64,000 nucleotides of DNA from Paeniglutamicibacter quisquiliarum (GCF_019084045.1 NZ_JAHRED010000006.1:62001-126000); one strand, 5' to 3'. Positions 25,347-35,496 are shown, counted from the stretch's first letter. The notes: generated by a model not told the origin, from the letters alone. Program-made: numbers and translations.

Positions 25347-26663
25347 ATGAAGAGCTTCAAGCGTTTGGGGATCGCCGCGGCCGGTGCCCTCGCAGCGACA
25401 CTCGCCCTGACAGCGTGCGGCGGCGCCAGCGGAGCCCCGGCTCCAGCGGCATCCAGCACCGAAGCGGCCTCGCCGGCCGAGCTGACCTTCTGGGGATGGG
25501 CCCCGGGCTATGCCGACAGTGTCAAGGCATTCAACGAATCCCAGTCGGATATCGTCGTGAAGTACGAAGAAATCCAGCCCGGATCTCGTGGCGGCTACGA
25601 AAAGATGCTGAATGCGGTGCAGGCCGGCAACGCGGCCTGCCTGGGCCAGGTAGGCTACGAAACCCTTACCAGCTTCGCTGCGCAGGGCGCGCTTGAAGAT
25701 GTCTCGCAGTTCGCCACCGCCAACCAGGCAGAATACGTTGAATTCGCCTGGAACAGCGTCAAGGTCGGAGACAAGGTGTTCGGGGCACCGGTGGACACCG
25801 GCCCCATGGCCCTGTACTACAACAAGGAACTCTTCGAAAAGCACAACGTCGACGTTCCAGCCACGTGGGACGAATACAAGGCCGCGGCCGAGAAGCTGAA
25901 GGCGGCCGATCCCAAGATCAAGATCAGCTCTCCGTACGCGAACTACGACTACGCCGGTATGTCCTGGCAGGCAGGTGCACCGTGGTTCGGGATCGAGGGG
26001 GACAGCTGGAAGGTTTCCGTCGACTCGGAGGAAAACAAGAAGGTTGCCGAATACTGGCAGTCACTGGTCGACGCCGGCACCATTGCCAAGGCGCCGATGT
26101 ACGACCCTGCATGGTTCAAGGGATTGGGCGACGGCTCGATCGCAACCCTGGTCGGTGCTGTTTGGCAAGCCGGAGTCCTCAAGGGCGATGCGGCCGACGG
26201 AGCCGGGAAGTGGGCGGTGGCCCCCATGCCGCAGTGGGATGCGGCCAATCCGTCGGTGGGCAACGTGGGCGGCTCGGCCACCGCGGTGCTCAAGGGGTGT
26301 GAAACCCCCGAAGCGGCCTGGAAGTTCGCGAACTTCCTGTCCACCGATGCGGACAGCTACGGCAACCTGATCGACAAGGCTGCCCTGTACCCGGCGGCCA
26401 AGGCGCTGTTGGACCTGCCGCAGCTGAGCAAGGAAGACAAGTACTTCTCCGGGCAGAAGATCTTCGATGTGTTCAAGGACGAGGCCCTGAAGGTCAACAC
26501 CGATTGGACCTGGGGACCCAACATGCCACTGACCACGACGAAGCTTGACGACGGGTTGAACAAGGCCTGGGCAGGCAACGGCAAGCTGGCCGATGCATTG
26601 GCCGAAGCCCGCACCGCGACGGTTGACGATATGAAGAGCCAAGGCATCAACGTCGCCGAGTAG
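25347..26663 (+). CDS. Sugar ABC transporter substrate-binding lipoprotein
   Basis: Extracellular solute-binding protein of the CUT1/MalE-like type, 438 aa, anchored by a lipobox (LTACGG) after a 20-residue signal peptide. ATG 25347 is chosen for GGAGGA four bases upstream. Family features are FWGWAPGYADSVKAFNESQ near the mature N-terminus and GPMALYYNKELFEKHNVDVPATWDEY. The adjacent LacI regulator and GH35 beta-galactosidase suggest a beta-galactoside or oligosaccharide ligand. It is the first gene of a three-gene operon with two permeases. Confidence 0.9.
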   Translation: MKSFKRLGIAAAGALAATLALTACGGASGAPAPAASSTEAASPAELTFWGWAPGYADSVKAFNESQSDIVVKYEEIQPGSRGGYEKMLNAVQAGNAACLGQVGYETLTSFAAQGALEDVSQFATANQAEYVEFAWNSVKVGDKVFGAPVDTGPMALYYNKELFEKHNVDVPATWDEYKAAAEKLKAADPKIKISSPYANYDYAGMSWQAGAPWFGIEGDSWKVSVDSEENKKVAEYWQSLVDAGTIAKAPMYDPAWFKGLGDGSIATLVGAVWQAGVLKGDAADGAGKWAVAPMPQWDAANPSVGNVGGSATAVLKGCETPEAAWKFANFLSTDADSYGNLIDKAALYPAAKALLDLPQLSKEDKYFSGQKIFDVFKDEALKVNTDWTWGPNMPLTTTKLDDGLNKAWAGNGKLADALAEARTATVDDMKSQGINVAE

Positions 26664-26739
26664 TCCGATTGCCGTGGCGGACCCGTTGGGCCGCCACGGC
26701 AATCCACCCCTGTAGCAAGCATCGGAAGGCAGCAAGACC

Positions 26740-27669
26740 ATGAGCGTGGTTACCCCAACCCGATCTCCGATCCCCAAGGCGAAAACCATTGGCCGCCAGG
26801 CACGAACAGCGGCATTGCTGCTGGCGCCATTCGTGGCGGTATTCGTTGGCATGTACCTGGCCCCACTGTGCTTCGCCGTCTATCGCAGCCTCTTTGTGCT
26901 CAAGCGTGACGGTCTTGGGCTCACGGCCCCCACCATGGTGTTTGAACCGTTCACCAACTACCTCAAGGCGTTCAGCGACCCGGTGTTCATCGAGTCGCTC
27001 GGACGGGTGCTCCTCTTTGGGGTGGTCCAGGTGCCGTTCATGCTTTGCCTGGCCACCGGGCTTGCCCTGTTGATCGATTCACGCTCGGCACGAGCCAAGG
27101 GATTCTTCCGCCTCACCAGCTTCCTTCCCTACGCGGTTCCCGGCGTGATCGCCGCGCTCATGTGGTCATTCCTCTACTCGGGCACCTCGAGCCCGATCAA
27201 CGCCCTACTCGCACCCCTCGGGATCGAGATTCCCTTCCTGAGCGAGGACATGGTCCTGTGGTCGGTTGCCAACATCGTGACCTGGGGCTGGACGGGCTAC
27301 AACATGATCATCATCTACTCCGCCCTCCAGTCGATCCCCGGGGAAATCCTCGAGGCGGCAAAGATCGACGGCGCCTCCGCTTGGAACATCGCGTGGCACA
27401 TCAAGATTCCCATGGTGCGCCCGGCACTCATCCTGACTGCGGTCTTCTCCATCATCGGCACGGCGCAGCTGTACAACGAGCCCAAGGTGCTGCAAAGCGT
27501 CTCGGGCGGTTCCATCGACTCGTCGTTCACCCCGATCATGGCCGCCCAGGCAGCCACAGCCGCACAGAACTATCCGTACGCCGCAGCCACCTCGGTGATT
27601 CTCGCGGTGCTCGTGGGCATCCTCTCCATCACCTTCTTCAAGATCACGAACCGAGGCTCGGACGCATGA
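26740..27669 (+). CDS. Sugar ABC transporter permease (MalF-like)
   Basis: Membrane subunit (309 aa) with six helices and the cytoplasmic coupling EAA motif EILEAAKIDGASAWNIAWHIKIPM. It belongs to the CUT1 MalF/LacF-like group. It follows the binding protein after 76 bp and overlaps the next permease by ATGA. Confidence 0.9.
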   Translation: MSVVTPTRSPIPKAKTIGRQARTAALLLAPFVAVFVGMYLAPLCFAVYRSLFVLKRDGLGLTAPTMVFEPFTNYLKAFSDPVFIESLGRVLLFGVVQVPFMLCLATGLALLIDSRSARAKGFFRLTSFLPYAVPGVIAALMWSFLYSGTSSPINALLAPLGIEIPFLSEDMVLWSVANIVTWGWTGYNMIIIYSALQSIPGEILEAAKIDGASAWNIAWHIKIPMVRPALILTAVFSIIGTAQLYNEPKVLQSVSGGSIDSSFTPIMAAQAATAAQNYPYAAATSVILAVLVGILSITFFKITNRGSDA

Positions 27670-28634
27670 GCACACAACTAGCGGCAGATGACACCTTGGC
27701 CTCGACCGACACCGAAACCAGAGGCGCGGCGGTATCCGCCGGGCGTACACGCGCCGGCCGGAACTTCGGCAGGGGATCGGGCTCGAACCCCCGCAACAAC
27801 CGGGAAACGTCGCTGACCAGCCGCCTGGTGGTGACCATTGTGTTGGGCTGTTTCGCCGTCTACTTCCTGGTGCCGATCTGGTGGCTGCTGGTCGCTGCGT
27901 CAAAGCCCATGGGGGAGCAGTTCTCCTCGCCCGGATTCTGGTTCAACGGAATGCACCTGGGCAGCAACGTCGCCGAGCTGCTGTCTTCCCGCGACGGCAT
28001 CTTCATGCGCTGGATCCTCAACTCGATCTTCTACGCAGGGGTGGGAGCCATCGTAGCGACCCTGCTCGCCTCCATGGCCGGCTACGCGCTGGCCAAGTAC
28101 AGCTTCCGCGGCAGAGAAGTCGTCTTTGGCGTGGTGCTTGCAGCCGTCCTGATCCCCAAGATCCTCTTTACCCTTCCGCTCTACCTGATGTTTTCCGAGG
28201 TCGGGCTGATCAACAACCCGTTGGCGGTCATCCTGCCCAGCATCGTCAGCCCCTTCGGCGTCTACCTGTCCAGGGTCTTTGCCGCGCAGTCCGTGCCCGA
28301 CGAGGTCATCGAGGCGGCGCGAATCGATGGGTTGGGAGAGGTGGGGATCTACTTCCGGATCGGCCTGCGCATGATGATGCCGGCGTTGGTCACGATCTTC
28401 CTCTTCAACTTCGTCGAAATCTGGAACAACTACCTGCTCCCGGCGATGGTCATCAACGACTCCTCACTGCAACCGGTCACGGTCGGCCTGGTGTCCTGGT
28501 TCGCCTCCAACGGCAAGGTTCCCATGGCCCTGGTAGTCATCGGTGCCCTGGTCTCGATCATTCCACTGCTGCTGCTCTTCCTGTTCCTGCAACGCTTCTG
28601 GAAGGCCGGGCTGACCGCGGGCGCCCTGAAATAG
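27666..28634 (+). CDS. Sugar ABC transporter permease (MalG-like)
   Basis: Second membrane subunit (322 aa), with coupling motif EVIEAARIDGLGEVGIYFRI and six helices after a 55-residue, Ala/Thr/Arg-rich cytoplasmic N-terminus that is longer than usual. ATG 27666 overlaps the stop of the upstream permease. No ATPase gene is present in the operon. In actinobacteria such CUT1 systems commonly share an MsiK-type ATPase encoded elsewhere, which is the likely case here. The operon ends at a hairpin at 28694-28735. Confidence 0.9.
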   Translation: MSTQLAADDTLASTDTETRGAAVSAGRTRAGRNFGRGSGSNPRNNRETSLTSRLVVTIVLGCFAVYFLVPIWWLLVAASKPMGEQFSSPGFWFNGMHLGSNVAELLSSRDGIFMRWILNSIFYAGVGAIVATLLASMAGYALAKYSFRGREVVFGVVLAAVLIPKILFTLPLYLMFSEVGLINNPLAVILPSIVSPFGVYLSRVFAAQSVPDEVIEAARIDGLGEVGIYFRIGLRMMMPALVTIFLFNFVEIWNNYLLPAMVINDSSLQPVTVGLVSWFASNGKVPMALVVIGALVSIIPLLLLFLFLQRFWKAGLTAGALK

Positions 28635-28693
28635 GGACCAACCGATTCCCGCGTAGCGGCGAGTCGGTGCCCCCGCTGGGACTACATGAAATG

Positions 28694-28738
28694 GCGTGGT
28701 CGGCATCCCCAAAACGGGGTGCCGGCCACGCTGCTTTG
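28694..28738 (+). terminator. Terminator of the sugar ABC operon
   Basis: GCGTGG-CGGCA-CCCC pairs with GGGG-TGCCG-CCACGC, with small bulges and an AAAACG loop region. It is followed by TGCTTTG. Confidence 0.65.
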
Positions 28739-28825
28739 CGCGTGAACGCGAGTTGGCTTTTGGTCGCCCCACTTGTTGTGGCGAGGCCAATTCCCCAAGC
28801 AGAGGGTCGCGGGTTAACGAGAGGA

Positions 28826-28855
28826 GCGGCCGGCATCCGGATGGATGCTGGCCGC
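28826..28855 (-). terminator. Terminator of the amino-acid ABC operon (minus strand)
   Basis: GCGGCCGGCATCC and GGATGCTGGCCGC form a 13-bp stem with one mismatch and a 4-nt loop, 20 bp beyond the stop of the ATPase gene. On the minus strand it is followed by TCCTCTCGTT. Confidence 0.6.
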
Positions 28856-28875
28856 CCCCTCGGCTGTTGAGCGAG

Positions 28876-29667
28876 CTACTCCGCGATCTCCACGTGGGTG
28901 GGATCGAGGACGCGCTTGAGGAAGTCCTGGGTGCGTGGCTGCTGCGGGTTGCCGATGACATCCTTGGCCGGCCCCTGCTCGACGACGACGCCGCCGTCCA
29001 TGAAGATCACCCGGTCGGCGACTTCCTTGGCGAATGACATCTCGTGGGTCACCACCAGCATGGTCATGCCGGCCTTGGCCAGCGAGCGCATGATGGCAAG
29101 CACTTCTCCGACGGTCTCAGGATCAAGGGCAGAGGTAGGTTCGTCAAAGAGCATCAGCGTCGGGTCCATGGACAGCGCCCGGGCGATGGCCACGCGCTGC
29201 TGCTGGCCTCCGGAGAGCTGGTCCGGGAAGCGGTCGCCGAAGTCACCAAGCCCCACTCGACCCAGGTTGGTCGAGGCAACCGCCCTGGCCTTGGCCGCGG
29301 GGCGCTTGAGCACCTTGGTCTGCGCCACCGTGCAATTCTGCATGACGGTCAGATGAGGGAACAGGTTGAACTGCTGGAAGACCATGCCGACCTTTTGGCG
29401 CATCTTGTCCAGATTGACGTCCAGGTCGGTGGCGTCGAAGCCGCCGACGTGGATCGTTCCGGCGTTGGGCTGCTCCAGCAGGTTGACGCAGCGAAGCAGG
29501 GTGGATTTGCCCGAACCCGAAGGACCGATCAGGCACACTACCTCGCCGGGCTTGACCTCGAGGTCGATGCCCCTGAGTACTTCGTTGTCGCCGTAGGACT
29601 TGTGCAAGCCGCGAATGTCCACGCCTGAGGCCTTGAACGTGCCTGGGGTGTTGGTGTTGTCAGTCAT
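28876..29667 (-). CDS. Polar amino-acid ABC transporter ATP-binding protein
   Basis: GlnQ/GluA-type ATPase (263 aa). It has Walker A ([11 protein letters not shown]), Q-loop ([12 protein letters not shown]), signature [15 protein letters not shown] and Walker B ([14 protein letters not shown]). It powers the importer formed with the permease 11 bp upstream and the binding protein. The gene order on the minus strand is binding protein, permease, ATPase. Family membership indicates a polar amino acid such as glutamate, glutamine or arginine. Confidence 0.92.
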   Translation of the reverse strand: MTDNTNTPGTFKASGVDIRGLHKSYGDNEVLRGIDLEVKPGEVVCLIGPSGSGKSTLLRCVNLLEQPNAGTIHVGGFDATDLDVNLDKMRQKVGMVFQQFNLFPHLTVMQNCTVAQTKVLKRPAAKARAVASTNLGRVGLGDFGDRFPDQLSGGQQQRVAIARALSMDPTLMLFDEPTSALDPETVGEVLAIMRSLAKAGMTMLVVTHEMSFAKEVADRVIFMDGGVVVEQGPAKDVIGNPQQPRTQDFLKRVLDPTHVEIAE

Positions 29668-29678
29668 GAGGAGGTTCC

Positions 29679-30473
29679 CTATCGCTTCGTCCGTGCGGAA
29701 CGGGATTCAAACTTTCGAGCGATGAGGCTCAATGGAATGGTGATCACGAGGTAAAGTGCGCCGGCCACGATCAACGGGGTGATGCCTGCACCCAGCGAGG
29801 CGATCCCGTCGCGTCCGAACTTAGTCATCTCGTACTGTGCCGCGGTTGCGCCGAGAATGAATGCCAGCGACGAATCCTTGGTCAGCAGGATGATTTCGTT
29901 GGTCAGCGGCGGCAAGACGATCTTGAATGCCTGTGGGATGACGATGGTGACCATGGCACGCCATGCCGGCATGCCCAGCGAGCGGGCTGCCTCGATCTGC
30001 CCCTTCGGCACGGCCTGGAGACCGGCACGCAATGTCTCGGCGATGTAAGCTGCCGAAACCAGGCCCAGTGAAACCATGACGATGACCGGCTGAGGCCAGC
30101 TCGTGCCCGGGAACGCGGTCGGCACGCCATATCCGAAGGTGATGAGGACCAAGATCGCGGGGATGCCTCGGAAGAACTCAATAAATCCCGTGGCGAACCA
30201 GCGGTACGGGGCGAAGGTGGCCATTTTCATCAGGGCCAGAAGCAGGCCCAGCGTCAGGCCGAAGGCAAAGGATATGGCCGTGTAGTACACGGTGTTCTTC
30301 AGGCCGATCGTGAGCAGATCGGGGAAAATGGGGCCAAGCTTGTCGAACGCGAAGAACTGTTCGCTCAATACTTTCCAGTCGACCTGCAGCACCACGGCGA
30401 GAATGACACCGAAGAAAACGACGATCTGGATGAGTTTGCTTAACCGGGCGCGTTGACGTGTTGTCATGGCCAT
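29679..30473 (-). CDS. Polar amino-acid ABC transporter permease
   Basis: HisM/GltK-type permease (264 aa). An N-terminal helix is followed by the typical block with [14 protein letters not shown] and the EAA coupling motif [17 protein letters not shown]. The ATG at 30473 (MAMTTRQ) is preferred: GGAAGG lies upstream, while the longer frame to 30584 would overlap the end of the binding-protein gene. ATG 30467 is an equal alternative. Only one permease is present, so it probably works as a homodimer. Confidence 0.9.
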   Translation of the reverse strand: MAMTTRQRARLSKLIQIVVFFGVILAVVLQVDWKVLSEQFFAFDKLGPIFPDLLTIGLKNTVYYTAISFAFGLTLGLLLALMKMATFAPYRWFATGFIEFFRGIPAILVLITFGYGVPTAFPGTSWPQPVIVMVSLGLVSAAYIAETLRAGLQAVPKGQIEAARSLGMPAWRAMVTIVIPQAFKIVLPPLTNEIILLTKDSSLAFILGATAAQYEMTKFGRDGIASLGAGITPLIVAGALYLVITIPLSLIARKFESRSARTKR

Positions 30474-30565
30474 GGGATGGAAGCCTTCCGTGAAAGGGGG
30501 AGAGGCCCCGGTTCCGATCGGGAGCCAGGGCCTCGCCTGAGTACGTGCATCAAGCGTTGCTGATG

Positions 30566-31354
30566 TTAGTTGGTCGCGCCGCACCAGGTCTCGGTGAACT
30601 TGGCCAGGGAACCGTCATCGGTCAGTCGCTTGAGCGAGGTGTTGACCTGCTCCAGCATGGCCGCCGAGCCCTTCGGGACTGCAATGCCCAGCTGTTCTCC
30701 CGTCTTGAAATCGGCAACGCGCTTGAGCGATGGATCATTCTTGATGGCGTAGCCCAATACCGACTGGTTACCCAGCGATGCCACGGTGGTGCCGGCCTTC
30801 AGTGACGCGAGTTGGAGGCCCGAGTCCTCGTAGCCGATGGCCTCAAGACCCTTTTCCTTGGCGAACTTGGCACCGGTGGTCGCTTGCTGCACGCCGACCT
30901 TCTTGCCCTTGGCGGACTCAAGATCGGTGATCCCCGAGCCCTCCTTGGCAACGAGGGTGAGGTCGTCATCCATGTAGGGGGTGGAGAAGTCCATGTTCCC
31001 CTTGCGCTCTGGGGTAATGGATACAGAGGAAATCGCGACGTCGCACTGGGTCCTGAAGAGGCCGGACTCGATGGAGTCGAAGCTTGAATCGATCACGTTG
31101 AGCTCGAGCTTCATGTCCTTGGCGATTTCGGCGGCGACATCCATGTCGAAACCGACGTTCTTGCCGTCCTTCACGAATTCGAATGGTTCGTACGGGATGT
31201 CCGAGCAAACAGTGAGTTTGCCGGCGTTGATCAGCTTGAGGGCGTTGGCATCCGTCGACGCAGCGGGGGTGTCGCTGCTGCCACAGGCAGTCAATGCGAG
31301 GGCCCCCACGGCCGCTACAGCCAATGACTTGAGCACAGTTGATGTAATCCGCAT
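30566..31354 (-). CDS. Polar amino-acid ABC transporter substrate-binding lipoprotein
   Basis: SBP family 3 lipoprotein (262 aa). A signal peptide ends in the lipobox LTACGSS. The bilobed domain shows LTVCSDIPYEPFEF, GFDMDVAAEIAKDM and SSVSITPERKGNMDFSTPYM. Ligands of this family are polar amino acids, and the exact one cannot be read. It is transcribed from a good promoter at 31445-31474 and heads the three-gene minus-strand operon. Confidence 0.92.
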   Translation of the reverse strand: MRITSTVLKSLAVAAVGALALTACGSSDTPAASTDANALKLINAGKLTVCSDIPYEPFEFVKDGKNVGFDMDVAAEIAKDMKLELNVIDSSFDSIESGLFRTQCDVAISSVSITPERKGNMDFSTPYMDDDLTLVAKEGSGITDLESAKGKKVGVQQATTGAKFAKEKGLEAIGYEDSGLQLASLKAGTTVASLGNQSVLGYAIKNDPSLKRVADFKTGEQLGIAVPKGSAAMLEQVNTSLKRLTDDGSLAKFTETWCGATN

Positions 31355-31444
31355 GGAGTGTGATCCTTCTCTTGGTGATCGCTCGCAGGGTTTGCGTTGG
31401 TGATCATTCTAACCGGAAGCGCAGACCCATGAGATGTGCCTCAC

Positions 31445-31474
31445 AGGCTACATTCATTTTCTATGGGTAAACAA
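31445..31474 (-). promoter_or_regulatory. Promoter of the amino-acid ABC operon
   Basis: On the minus strand TTGTTT (31474-31469), an 18-bp AT-rich spacer and TAGCCT (31450-31445). The untranslated leader of about 85 nt holds two GATCACCAA segments of unknown meaning. Confidence 0.65.
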
Positions 31475-31513
31475 GTCCCGTTGTGCAATTGTTGTCTGGA
31501 CTCGATCCAGTGG

Positions 31514-32851
31514 CTAAATGCCCAACGCCTCGCGCATGGGACGCATCTTGGCCCATGATTCCGCTAGTTCTGCGGCCGGGTCAGAGGCGGCGACGATGCC
31601 GCAACCCGCGTAGAGCCTAATTGAGGTCGGGGATTCAATCACTCCACCACGCAGGGCGATGCCAAATTCACCATTCCCGCGTGTGTCGATCCAACCCACG
31701 GGACCGGCGTAAGGTCCGCGATCCATGCCCTCAAGCTCACGCAGGATCAAGCCGGCCTCCTTGGTGGGAGTCCCACACACGGCCGCGGTGGGATGGAAAA
31801 CCTCGGTCAAATCCAGCATGCTCGGCACCGAACCGTCCGCCCGGATGGCCAGGGTTGCCTTCACGTCCGATGCCAGATGCCAGACGTTGGGCAGCTGCAG
31901 GACGAACGGCTCGTCGGGCGCGTCCATGCCCGAGGACAGTGGGCCGAGCTGTTCGGTCAACGAGTCGATGGCCAGCTGGTGCTCATGGCGTTGCTTCTCG
32001 TCCTCGAGGAGCATGCGGTGCGCGTAGTGCGCGTCCCCGCTGGGGGCGGTGGCGCGATCCAGGGTGCCGGCCAGCACGCGGGCCTCGGCAATGTCGCCGC
32101 GCACCCGGACCAGCATTTCCGGTGTCGCACCAATGAGCCCGTCCACCGAATAGGTCCAGCAATCGCTGTAGCGAAGTGCCAGTTGGCGCAGCACCTGGGC
32201 CACGGCGATCGGCGAGCCAAGTTCGGCAACGGCGTCACGGGCCAGGACCAGCTTGGTGACGGCGCCGGACTCGATGACGGAGACCCCCTTGCGCACGGAC
32301 TCCAGATAGGATTCCTCGGAAATCTGCCCGGCGACGAGCCGGTCGATGCCGGTGTCCAGTTCGTGTTCGGGGGAGTAGTCCTCCAGCAATGACGCCAGCT
32401 CCGCCTCGGCCGCTTCCACGCTCAGCTCGGCCCCGGGATCGGCGACGGTGTAGGTGATCCAACTGCAGGCGTCGTTGCGGCCCACGACAATCCTGGGAAC
32501 GATCAACCGGGAGACGTAGGAGCTGCTGAAGGAAAAGGAGAAGGCCCCGTAGGCGATCAGCCCCGTGCCCGACTGGTTCACGTTGTCCTCGACGTCGGCG
32601 GCGGCGGCCACCGCATCCCACCACGCACGTGCCTCTGCGAAGCGCTCGGCGCCCGTTGATTCAAAGCGCGCCACCTGGCCAAAACCGACGGTCCCCTCGC
32701 CACGGCGTGACCACACCAGGGAATCGTCGCGGACGACGTAATCGAGCAGGCCGTGCTCGCTCATGGCAGGTCGCTGGATCGTGATCGAGCGCAGGCTAGG
32801 TACTGTGCCCGGGGCCTGGGCCCCCAAGGCGGCGGAAAGTTGGGAAGTCAT
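31514..32851 (-). CDS. menF: Isochorismate synthase MenF
   Basis: Chorismate-utilising enzyme (445 aa) producing isochorismate for menaquinone. The family core is in the C-terminal half: [52 protein letters not shown] and [10 protein letters not shown]-type sequence (here [11 protein letters not shown]). Isochorismate synthases for siderophores look alike, but the divergent menG and nearby menC and menD favour menaquinone. There is no ribosome binding site; TAAGCT lies nine bases before the ATG. It diverges from menG across a 118-bp region. Confidence 0.9.
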   Translation of the reverse strand: MTSQLSAALGAQAPGTVPSLRSITIQRPAMSEHGLLDYVVRDDSLVWSRRGEGTVGFGQVARFESTGAERFAEARAWWDAVAAAADVEDNVNQSGTGLIAYGAFSFSFSSSYVSRLIVPRIVVGRNDACSWITYTVADPGAELSVEAAEAELASLLEDYSPEHELDTGIDRLVAGQISEESYLESVRKGVSVIESGAVTKLVLARDAVAELGSPIAVAQVLRQLALRYSDCWTYSVDGLIGATPEMLVRVRGDIAEARVLAGTLDRATAPSGDAHYAHRMLLEDEKQRHEHQLAIDSLTEQLGPLSSGMDAPDEPFVLQLPNVWHLASDVKATLAIRADGSVPSMLDLTEVFHPTAAVCGTPTKEAGLILRELEGMDRGPYAGPVGWIDTRGNGEFGIALRGGVIESPTSIRLYAGCGIVAASDPAAELAESWAKMRPMREALGI

Positions 32852-32969
32852 GGTCTGCCAAGCTTACCGCCGGAAAACGGCCGCCATGGAGGCGCAGTGG
32901 CGCCGCTCACCCGCGTTCCCGGGAACGGGACGTTTTCCCCTAGCCCCGGAACTTTGCGACAATGAAAAG

Positions 32970-33668
32970 GTGAGCCGTGCATCGCTGGAAAAGCGCCCCG
33001 AAGAAGTCCAAGCCATGTTTGATGATGTTGCCCCGCGTTATGACGTGATGAACGACATCCTGTCCATGGGCCAGACCCGCCGATGGCGAAAGATCGTTGT
33101 CGATGCGGTGGGTGCCAAGCGCGGCCAGCGGGTCCTTGATCTGGCCGCCGGAACCGGCACCTCCTCGGAACCGTACGCGGATGCCGGCATCGGCGTTGTC
33201 GCGTGCGATTTCTCCCAGGGCATGCTCAAGGTCGGCAAGCGCCGCCGACCCGACATCGACTTCGTCGCCGGGGACGCCACCAACCTCCCCTTTGCCGATG
33301 ACAGCTTCGATGCCTCCACGATCAGCTTTGGCCTGCGCAACGTCAACGAGCCGAAGAAGGCGCTGGCGGAGATGCTGCGCGTCACCAAGCCGGGCGGAAC
33401 CCTGGTCATCGCCGAGTTCTCCCACCCGACCTTTGCCCCGTTCCGCACCGTGTACACCGAGTACCTGATGCGCGCCCTTCCTCCGGTGGCCAAGAAGATC
33501 TCCTCGAACCCCACCGCCTATGTCTACCTGGCCGAGTCCATTCGCGCCTGGCCGGCGCAGGACGGGCTGGCCTCGTGGATCGAGGACGCGGGCTGGGAAT
33601 CATGCCGCTACCGCAACCTTTCCGGCGGCATCGTGGCGGTGCACCGGGCCACCAAGCCCCTGGCCTAG
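32970..33668 (+). CDS. menG: Demethylmenaquinone methyltransferase MenG (UbiE family)
   Basis: SAM-dependent C-methyltransferase (232 aa) for the last step of menaquinone synthesis. It has SAM motif [48 protein letters not shown], and the UbiE C-terminal block [17 protein letters not shown] 32970 lies six bases after GACAAT and gives the normal length; the 69 codons upstream in frame cross the promoter. No geranylgeranyl-reductase-type gene (menaquinone side-chain reductase) lies between it and the prenyl synthase gene. Confidence 0.93.
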   Translation: MSRASLEKRPEEVQAMFDDVAPRYDVMNDILSMGQTRRWRKIVVDAVGAKRGQRVLDLAAGTGTSSEPYADAGIGVVACDFSQGMLKVGKRRRPDIDFVAGDATNLPFADDSFDASTISFGLRNVNEPKKALAEMLRVTKPGGTLVIAEFSHPTFAPFRTVYTEYLMRALPPVAKKISSNPTAYVYLAESIRAWPAQDGLASWIEDAGWESCRYRNLSGGIVAVHRATKPLA

Positions 33669-33853
33669 TCCCGCAGCGCGGGCCGCCGCCCGGCGTCCGA
33701 CCTGCCAGGATCCCGGCACATTGGATGGCCGGGCAATGAATGGCGATAGAGTGATCCATGTACTAGAGCAGCTGGTGCCTACCGACCAGCACCCAGAATC
33801 GGCCACGTGCCGCGGCTGGAGCCGACCGTCGAGAGATAGTAAGTCTTAGAACA

Positions 33854-34951
33854 GTGACCGATTCCCAGACAAACTGGACAGCTGCCGGACACGGCGTGCA
33901 CGACTCCTTTGATTTGAACCCCGAGACCGGCGTGCTGGCCGCGGCCGTCAACCTCCCCGGCGGCTTCGGCCTGATCGCCCAGGACCCCGAGTTCGGCCCG
34001 GCCATCGCCACCGGCCTGGCCAAGGTCGAAAAGCTGTTGCGCGACGCCATCGCCAACTCCGACCCGCTCATCGATGCCACCAGCCGCCACCTCGTCGAGG
34101 CCGGGGGCAAGCGCATCCGGCCGCTGCTGGTGATCCTCACGTCCTTGCTGGGCGAGGGCGTGACAGAGGACGTCATCAAGGCCGCCGCCATCGTGGAATT
34201 GACCCACTTGGCCACGCTCTACCACGACGACGTCATGGACTCCGCGCCGCTGCGCCGCGGTGCACCCACCGCCCACGAGGTCTGGGGCAACTCCGTGGCG
34301 ATCCTCACCGGCGACCTGATCTTCGCCCGCGCCTCGGTGATCGGCGCCGAGCTGGGCCCGGAGGCGGTGTCCATGCAGGCACGCACCTTTGAGCGCCTCT
34401 GCCTGGGCCAGTTGCACGAGTCCGTGGGGCCGCGCGAGGGCGACGACCCGATCGAGCACCACCTGAACGTGATTTCCGACAAGACTGCATCCCTGCTGGC
34501 CACCTCCGGGGCCTTCGGCGCACTCTTCGGCGGCGTGGGCCAGTACGTCGAGGTGCTGCGCTCCTATGGCGAGAAGGTCGGCGTGGCCTTCCAGGTGGCG
34601 GACGACGTCATCGACGTCACCGGCGCGCAGGTCCGTTCGGGCAAGACCCCGGGCACCGACCTGCGCGAGGGCGTTCCGACGCTGCCGATCCTGCTGATGC
34701 GCGATGCCGCCGCCGGCGGTGACAAGGATGCGGCAGCGGTGCTGGAATTGGTTGACGGCGATTTGACCGAGGATGCGGCCCTTGCCCGTGCCGTTCAGGC
34801 AGTTGCGGGAAACCCCGCCACCACGCAGGCCTGGGATGTTGCCCGGCACTGGGCCGATGCCGCCATCGAGGCCCTGGCCCCGTTGCCGGAGGGAACCGTC
34901 AAGGAGTCGCTGGCGGCGTTTGCCGATGCCGTGGTGACACGCGAACTCTAG
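33854..34951 (+). CDS. Polyprenyl diphosphate synthase (trans, menaquinone side chain)
   Basis: Isoprenyl synthase of the HepT/IspB/GrcC type, 365 aa. The first Asp-rich motif is HDDVMDSAPLRRG, with LATLY just before it, a small-residue pattern that allows long chains. The second is FQVADDVIDVTG. GGKRIRPLL binds the isopentenyl diphosphate. The N-terminus has about 40 extra residues before the conserved fold. GTG 33854 is the start; no ribosome binding site is seen. Given the neighbouring menF and menG, it should make the octa- to nonaprenyl tail of menaquinone. The 185-bp gap upstream holds no gene. Confidence 0.9.
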   Translation: MTDSQTNWTAAGHGVHDSFDLNPETGVLAAAVNLPGGFGLIAQDPEFGPAIATGLAKVEKLLRDAIANSDPLIDATSRHLVEAGGKRIRPLLVILTSLLGEGVTEDVIKAAAIVELTHLATLYHDDVMDSAPLRRGAPTAHEVWGNSVAILTGDLIFARASVIGAELGPEAVSMQARTFERLCLGQLHESVGPREGDDPIEHHLNVISDKTASLLATSGAFGALFGGVGQYVEVLRSYGEKVGVAFQVADDVIDVTGAQVRSGKTPGTDLREGVPTLPILLMRDAAAGGDKDAAAVLELVDGDLTEDAALARAVQAVAGNPATTQAWDVARHWADAAIEALAPLPEGTVKESLAAFADAVVTREL

Positions 34952-34971
34952 GGCAGGCGCATAGACGACAA

Positions 34972-35487
34972 CTAGAAGCTGAACCTTTCGGGGCGTTCTC
35001 CCCAAAGGTTCCCCTCGCCAAGGGCCGCCCGCAACTGGGCGGCCTTTTGCGCGCGCTGCTCCACCGGGACGGGGTGTCGCAGGTGCCCGTAGAGGTTGTC
35101 GTCCGGGAAGCGCGGGAAGACATGCTGGTGGTAGTGCCACACATGCTGGTTTCCGGCAGGCTCGTTGTGCTGCCGGGTGCTGGTTCCCTCGGGGTTCCAG
35201 GCCAGCTTCATGGCCAGGGCGATGCGCCTGGTTTCGAGCATGATGTTCGCCGCCACCTCGTCGGGCAGGTCGTAAAGGGCCTCGTGGTGGTCCGCCGGGA
35301 TGACCATGGCGTGTCCGCCGTAGGGGCCGAAGCCGTCGCACGCCATGATGACGGCGACGGACTCGGTGCGGTAGATCAGGTCACTGGGCGCGCATCGGTT
35401 GCCCGGGGAGAGCACTCCGCCGGCGAGCAACTCGCAAAACGGGCAGAGGTAGCCTTGCGGAGCGTGCGATTTCCACAACCCGTCCAT
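34972..35487 (-). CDS. HIT-family protein
   Basis: Histidine-triad hydrolase or transferase (171 aa). The triad reads HYHQHVF near residue 118, and a CPFC pair near residue 15 may bind zinc. HIT proteins act on nucleotides such as AMP-linked substrates; the precise reaction is unknown. Its stop lies 20 bp from the stop of the convergent prenyl synthase gene, with almost no room for a terminator. The SUKH-like gene lies immediately upstream on the same strand, 9 bp away, so the two are probably one transcript. Confidence 0.85.
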   Translation of the reverse strand: MDGLWKSHAPQGYLCPFCELLAGGVLSPGNRCAPSDLIYRTESVAVIMACDGFGPYGGHAMVIPADHHEALYDLPDEVAANIMLETRRIALAMKLAWNPEGTSTRQHNEPAGNQHVWHYHQHVFPRFPDDNLYGHLRHPVPVEQRAQKAAQLRAALGEGNLWGERPERFSF

Positions 35488-35496
35488 GAACGATGG

